Shown piece after piece: positions 5,234 to 6,410 of a stretch of DNA of 6,410 bases. Numbering within the stretch: position 1 is the first letter of the stretch; every line of letters begins with the position of its first letter. Under the pieces are notes generated by a model. The model was not told the origin of the DNA and ran no database searches. It was given only the letters and a program-made list of their open reading frames with translations. This stretch comes from Alphaproteobacteria bacterium. Lineage in GTDB: Bacteria > Pseudomonadota > Alphaproteobacteria > JAEULC01. The stretch covers positions 1-6,410 of the forward strand of contig JADZDN010000062.1 of NCBI GenBank assembly GCA_020851015.1, given 5' to 3'. The position numbers were made by a program, and so were the translations under genes.

Positions 5234-6011
5234 CCAGCCGATCAAGGACCTGAGGAAGACGCGCATCCTCGTCACCAACGACGACGGCATCCACGCGCCG
5301 GGGCTGAAGGCGCTGGAGCAGATCGCCCGCTCGCTCAGCGACGACGTGTGGGTCTGCGCGCCGGAGATCGAGCAGAGCGCGGCCAGCCATTCGCTGACGA
5401 TCCACCGGCCGCTGCGCATCAGGCACATCTCGGAGCAGCGCTACGCCGTGGACGGCGGCCCGACCGACTGCGTGCTCTTGGCGGTCGAGCAGATCCTGGC
5501 CGAGCACAAGCCGGACCTGGTGCTGTCGGGCGTCAACCGCGGCGGCAATACCGGCGAGGACGTCACCTATTCCGGCACCGTCGCCGCGGCGATGGAGGCG
5601 ACCCTGCTGGGCCGGCGCGGCATCGCGCTCAGCCAGGAATTCGCCGACGACCATCCGGTCAAGTGGGCGACCGCCGAGCACTATGGGCCGGACATCGTCA
5701 AGCGCCTGGTCTCGGTCGCCTGGGACAAGGACACGCTGATGAACGTGAACTTTCCCGATGTCGTGGTCGGCTCGGTCAAGGGCGTCAAGGCGGTACGGCA
5801 GGGACGGCGCAAGCTCGGCTACCGGCTGGAAGAGCGGCTCGACCCGCGCGGCCGGCCCTACGTGTGGATCGGCAGCTCGCGCCAGAACCCGTTCTTCGAG
5901 GGGGAGAACGACATCGTCATGGTCAGGGACGGGTACATCACGGTCACGCCGCTGTTCGTCGACCTGACGCATGACGAGACGCTCGAGCGGGTCGCGCAGG
6001 TGCTGGCATGA
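5226..6011 (+). CDS. surE: 5'/3'-nucleotidase SurE (survival protein)
   Basis: This 261-residue protein is a metal-dependent phosphatase that removes phosphate from nucleoside monophosphates, and in some species from short polyphosphate. It is cytoplasmic and linked to stationary-phase survival. The family motifs are intact: [14 protein letters not shown] (14-27) with metal-binding Asp19 and Asp20, [15 protein letters not shown] (44-58) with the metal-ligand Ser51, and PTDCV (79-83). The block [20 protein letters not shown] (100-119) follows, with Asn104 as the third-site ligand. Length is typical for SurE. ATG 5226 lies within the last codons of serS (8-base overlap), and no strong separate ribosome binding site is obvious, which suggests translational coupling. 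The stop overlaps the pcm start in ATGA. The surE-pcm pairing is widely conserved in proteobacteria and joins two stress and repair functions. Confidence 0.97.
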   Translation: MLDQPIKDLRKTRILVTNDDGIHAPGLKALEQIARSLSDDVWVCAPEIEQSAASHSLTIHRPLRIRHISEQRYAVDGGPTDCVLLAVEQILAEHKPDLVLSGVNRGGNTGEDVTYSGTVAAAMEATLLGRRGIALSQEFADDHPVKWATAEHYGPDIVKRLVSVAWDKDTLMNVNFPDVVVGSVKGVKAVRQGRRKLGYRLEERLDPRGRPYVWIGSSRQNPFFEGENDIVMVRDGYITVTPLFVDLTHDETLERVAQVLA

Positions 6012-6410
6012 CCTCCGCCAGCCGCACCATCCGCCTGATCCTGGACCTGCGCCGCGAGGGCGTGGCCGACACCCGCGTGCTGGCCGCGATCGAGCGCGTG
6101 CCGCGCGAGCTTTTCCTGCCCGAGGCGTTCTGGGACCAGGCCTACGAGGACGTGGCGCTGCCGATCGGCCATGGCCAGACGGTCAGCCAGCCCTCGGTGG
6201 TCGCGCGCATGACCCAGGCGCTCGACGTGCCGGAGCGCGGCAAGGTGCTGGAGATCGGCACCGGCTCGGGCTACCAGACGGCCGTGCTGGCGCGGCTGTG
6301 CCGGCGCGTCTACACGATCGAGCGCCACCAGCCGCTGCTCTACGAGGCCGAGAAGCGCCTGGAGCAGCTCAAGCTGCGCAACGTCACCACGCGCTGCGCC
6401 GACGGCAGCC
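6008..6410 (+). CDS. pcm: Protein-L-isoaspartate O-methyltransferase, N-terminal part (cut by window end)
   Basis: The first 134 codons are visible; the gene continues beyond the window. The enzyme uses S-adenosylmethionine to methylate isoaspartyl residues in aged proteins, starting their repair. The family block GHGQTVSQPSVVA (54-66) carries the conserved Ser60 of the substrate-binding loop. VLEIGTGSGYQTAVLA (80-95) is methyltransferase motif I, the cofactor-binding glycine loop, and VYTIER (101-106) is the acidic-ended strand that contacts the ribose. FLPE (36-39) near the N-terminus is also typical. ATG 6008 overlaps the surE stop as ATGA, a classic stop-restart arrangement. No internal defect is seen. 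The missing part should hold the rest of the Rossmann domain and the C-terminal substrate region; full length is usually a little over 200 residues. Confidence 0.96.
   Translation, partial: MTSASRTIRLILDLRREGVADTRVLAAIERVPRELFLPEAFWDQAYEDVALPIGHGQTVSQPSVVARMTQALDVPERGKVLEIGTGSGYQTAVLARLCRRVYTIERHQPLLYEAEKRLEQLKLRNVTTRCADGS

Noticed and set aside
4055..5972. Overlapping minus-strand open frames opposite serS and surE (4055-5428 and 4710-5972)
   Set aside because: They are shadows of strongly conserved genes, with biased composition and no family features.

Overview
The window is GC-rich DNA, probably from an alphaproteobacterium. Two things point there. The gene run tatA-tatB-tatC-serS-surE-pcm on the + strand is a neighbourhood typical of that class. 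The gap upstream of the ABC gene carries a repeat with the core CCTTCGACAAGCTCAGG, of a kind I recall as scattered through several alphaproteobacterial genomes. Genus cannot be fixed from the sequence. All supported genes lie on the + strand; long open frames on the other strand look like high-GC shadows.

Left part (1-1956) is accessory in character. It opens with the last 25 codons of an acyl-CoA dehydrogenase. Next comes a compact type II toxin-antitoxin pair, toxin first, with the two genes overlapping by 10 bases. The pair has a perfect 14-bp palindrome over its likely promoter and a lower GC content than its surroundings. A 117-bp gap follows, holding a REP-like inverted repeat with two short internal tandem duplications. 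Then comes an ATP-binding subunit of an FbpC/PotA/CysA-like importer, with no permease or binding-protein gene beside it inside the window.

Middle part (1957-3690) is the twin-arginine translocation operon. It starts with a short, divergent TatA-like protein, followed by a standard TatB and a standard TatC. Together these form the Sec-independent export machine for folded proteins in the inner membrane.

Right part (3691-6410) starts with a 268-bp gap, AT-rich in its centre, that holds small stem-loops and a plausible sigma-70 promoter. Then come seryl-tRNA synthetase (serS), the survival nucleotidase surE and protein-L-isoaspartate methyltransferase (pcm, cut by the window end). serS/surE overlap by 8 bases and surE/pcm by 4, so the three are probably one transcript with coupled translation.

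I see no convincing evidence of an undescribed multi-gene system. The points most worth a second look are the toxin-antitoxin module with its palindromic operator, the unusual TatA transmembrane segment, and the duplicated REP-like element between the toxin-antitoxin pair and the orphan ABC ATPase.
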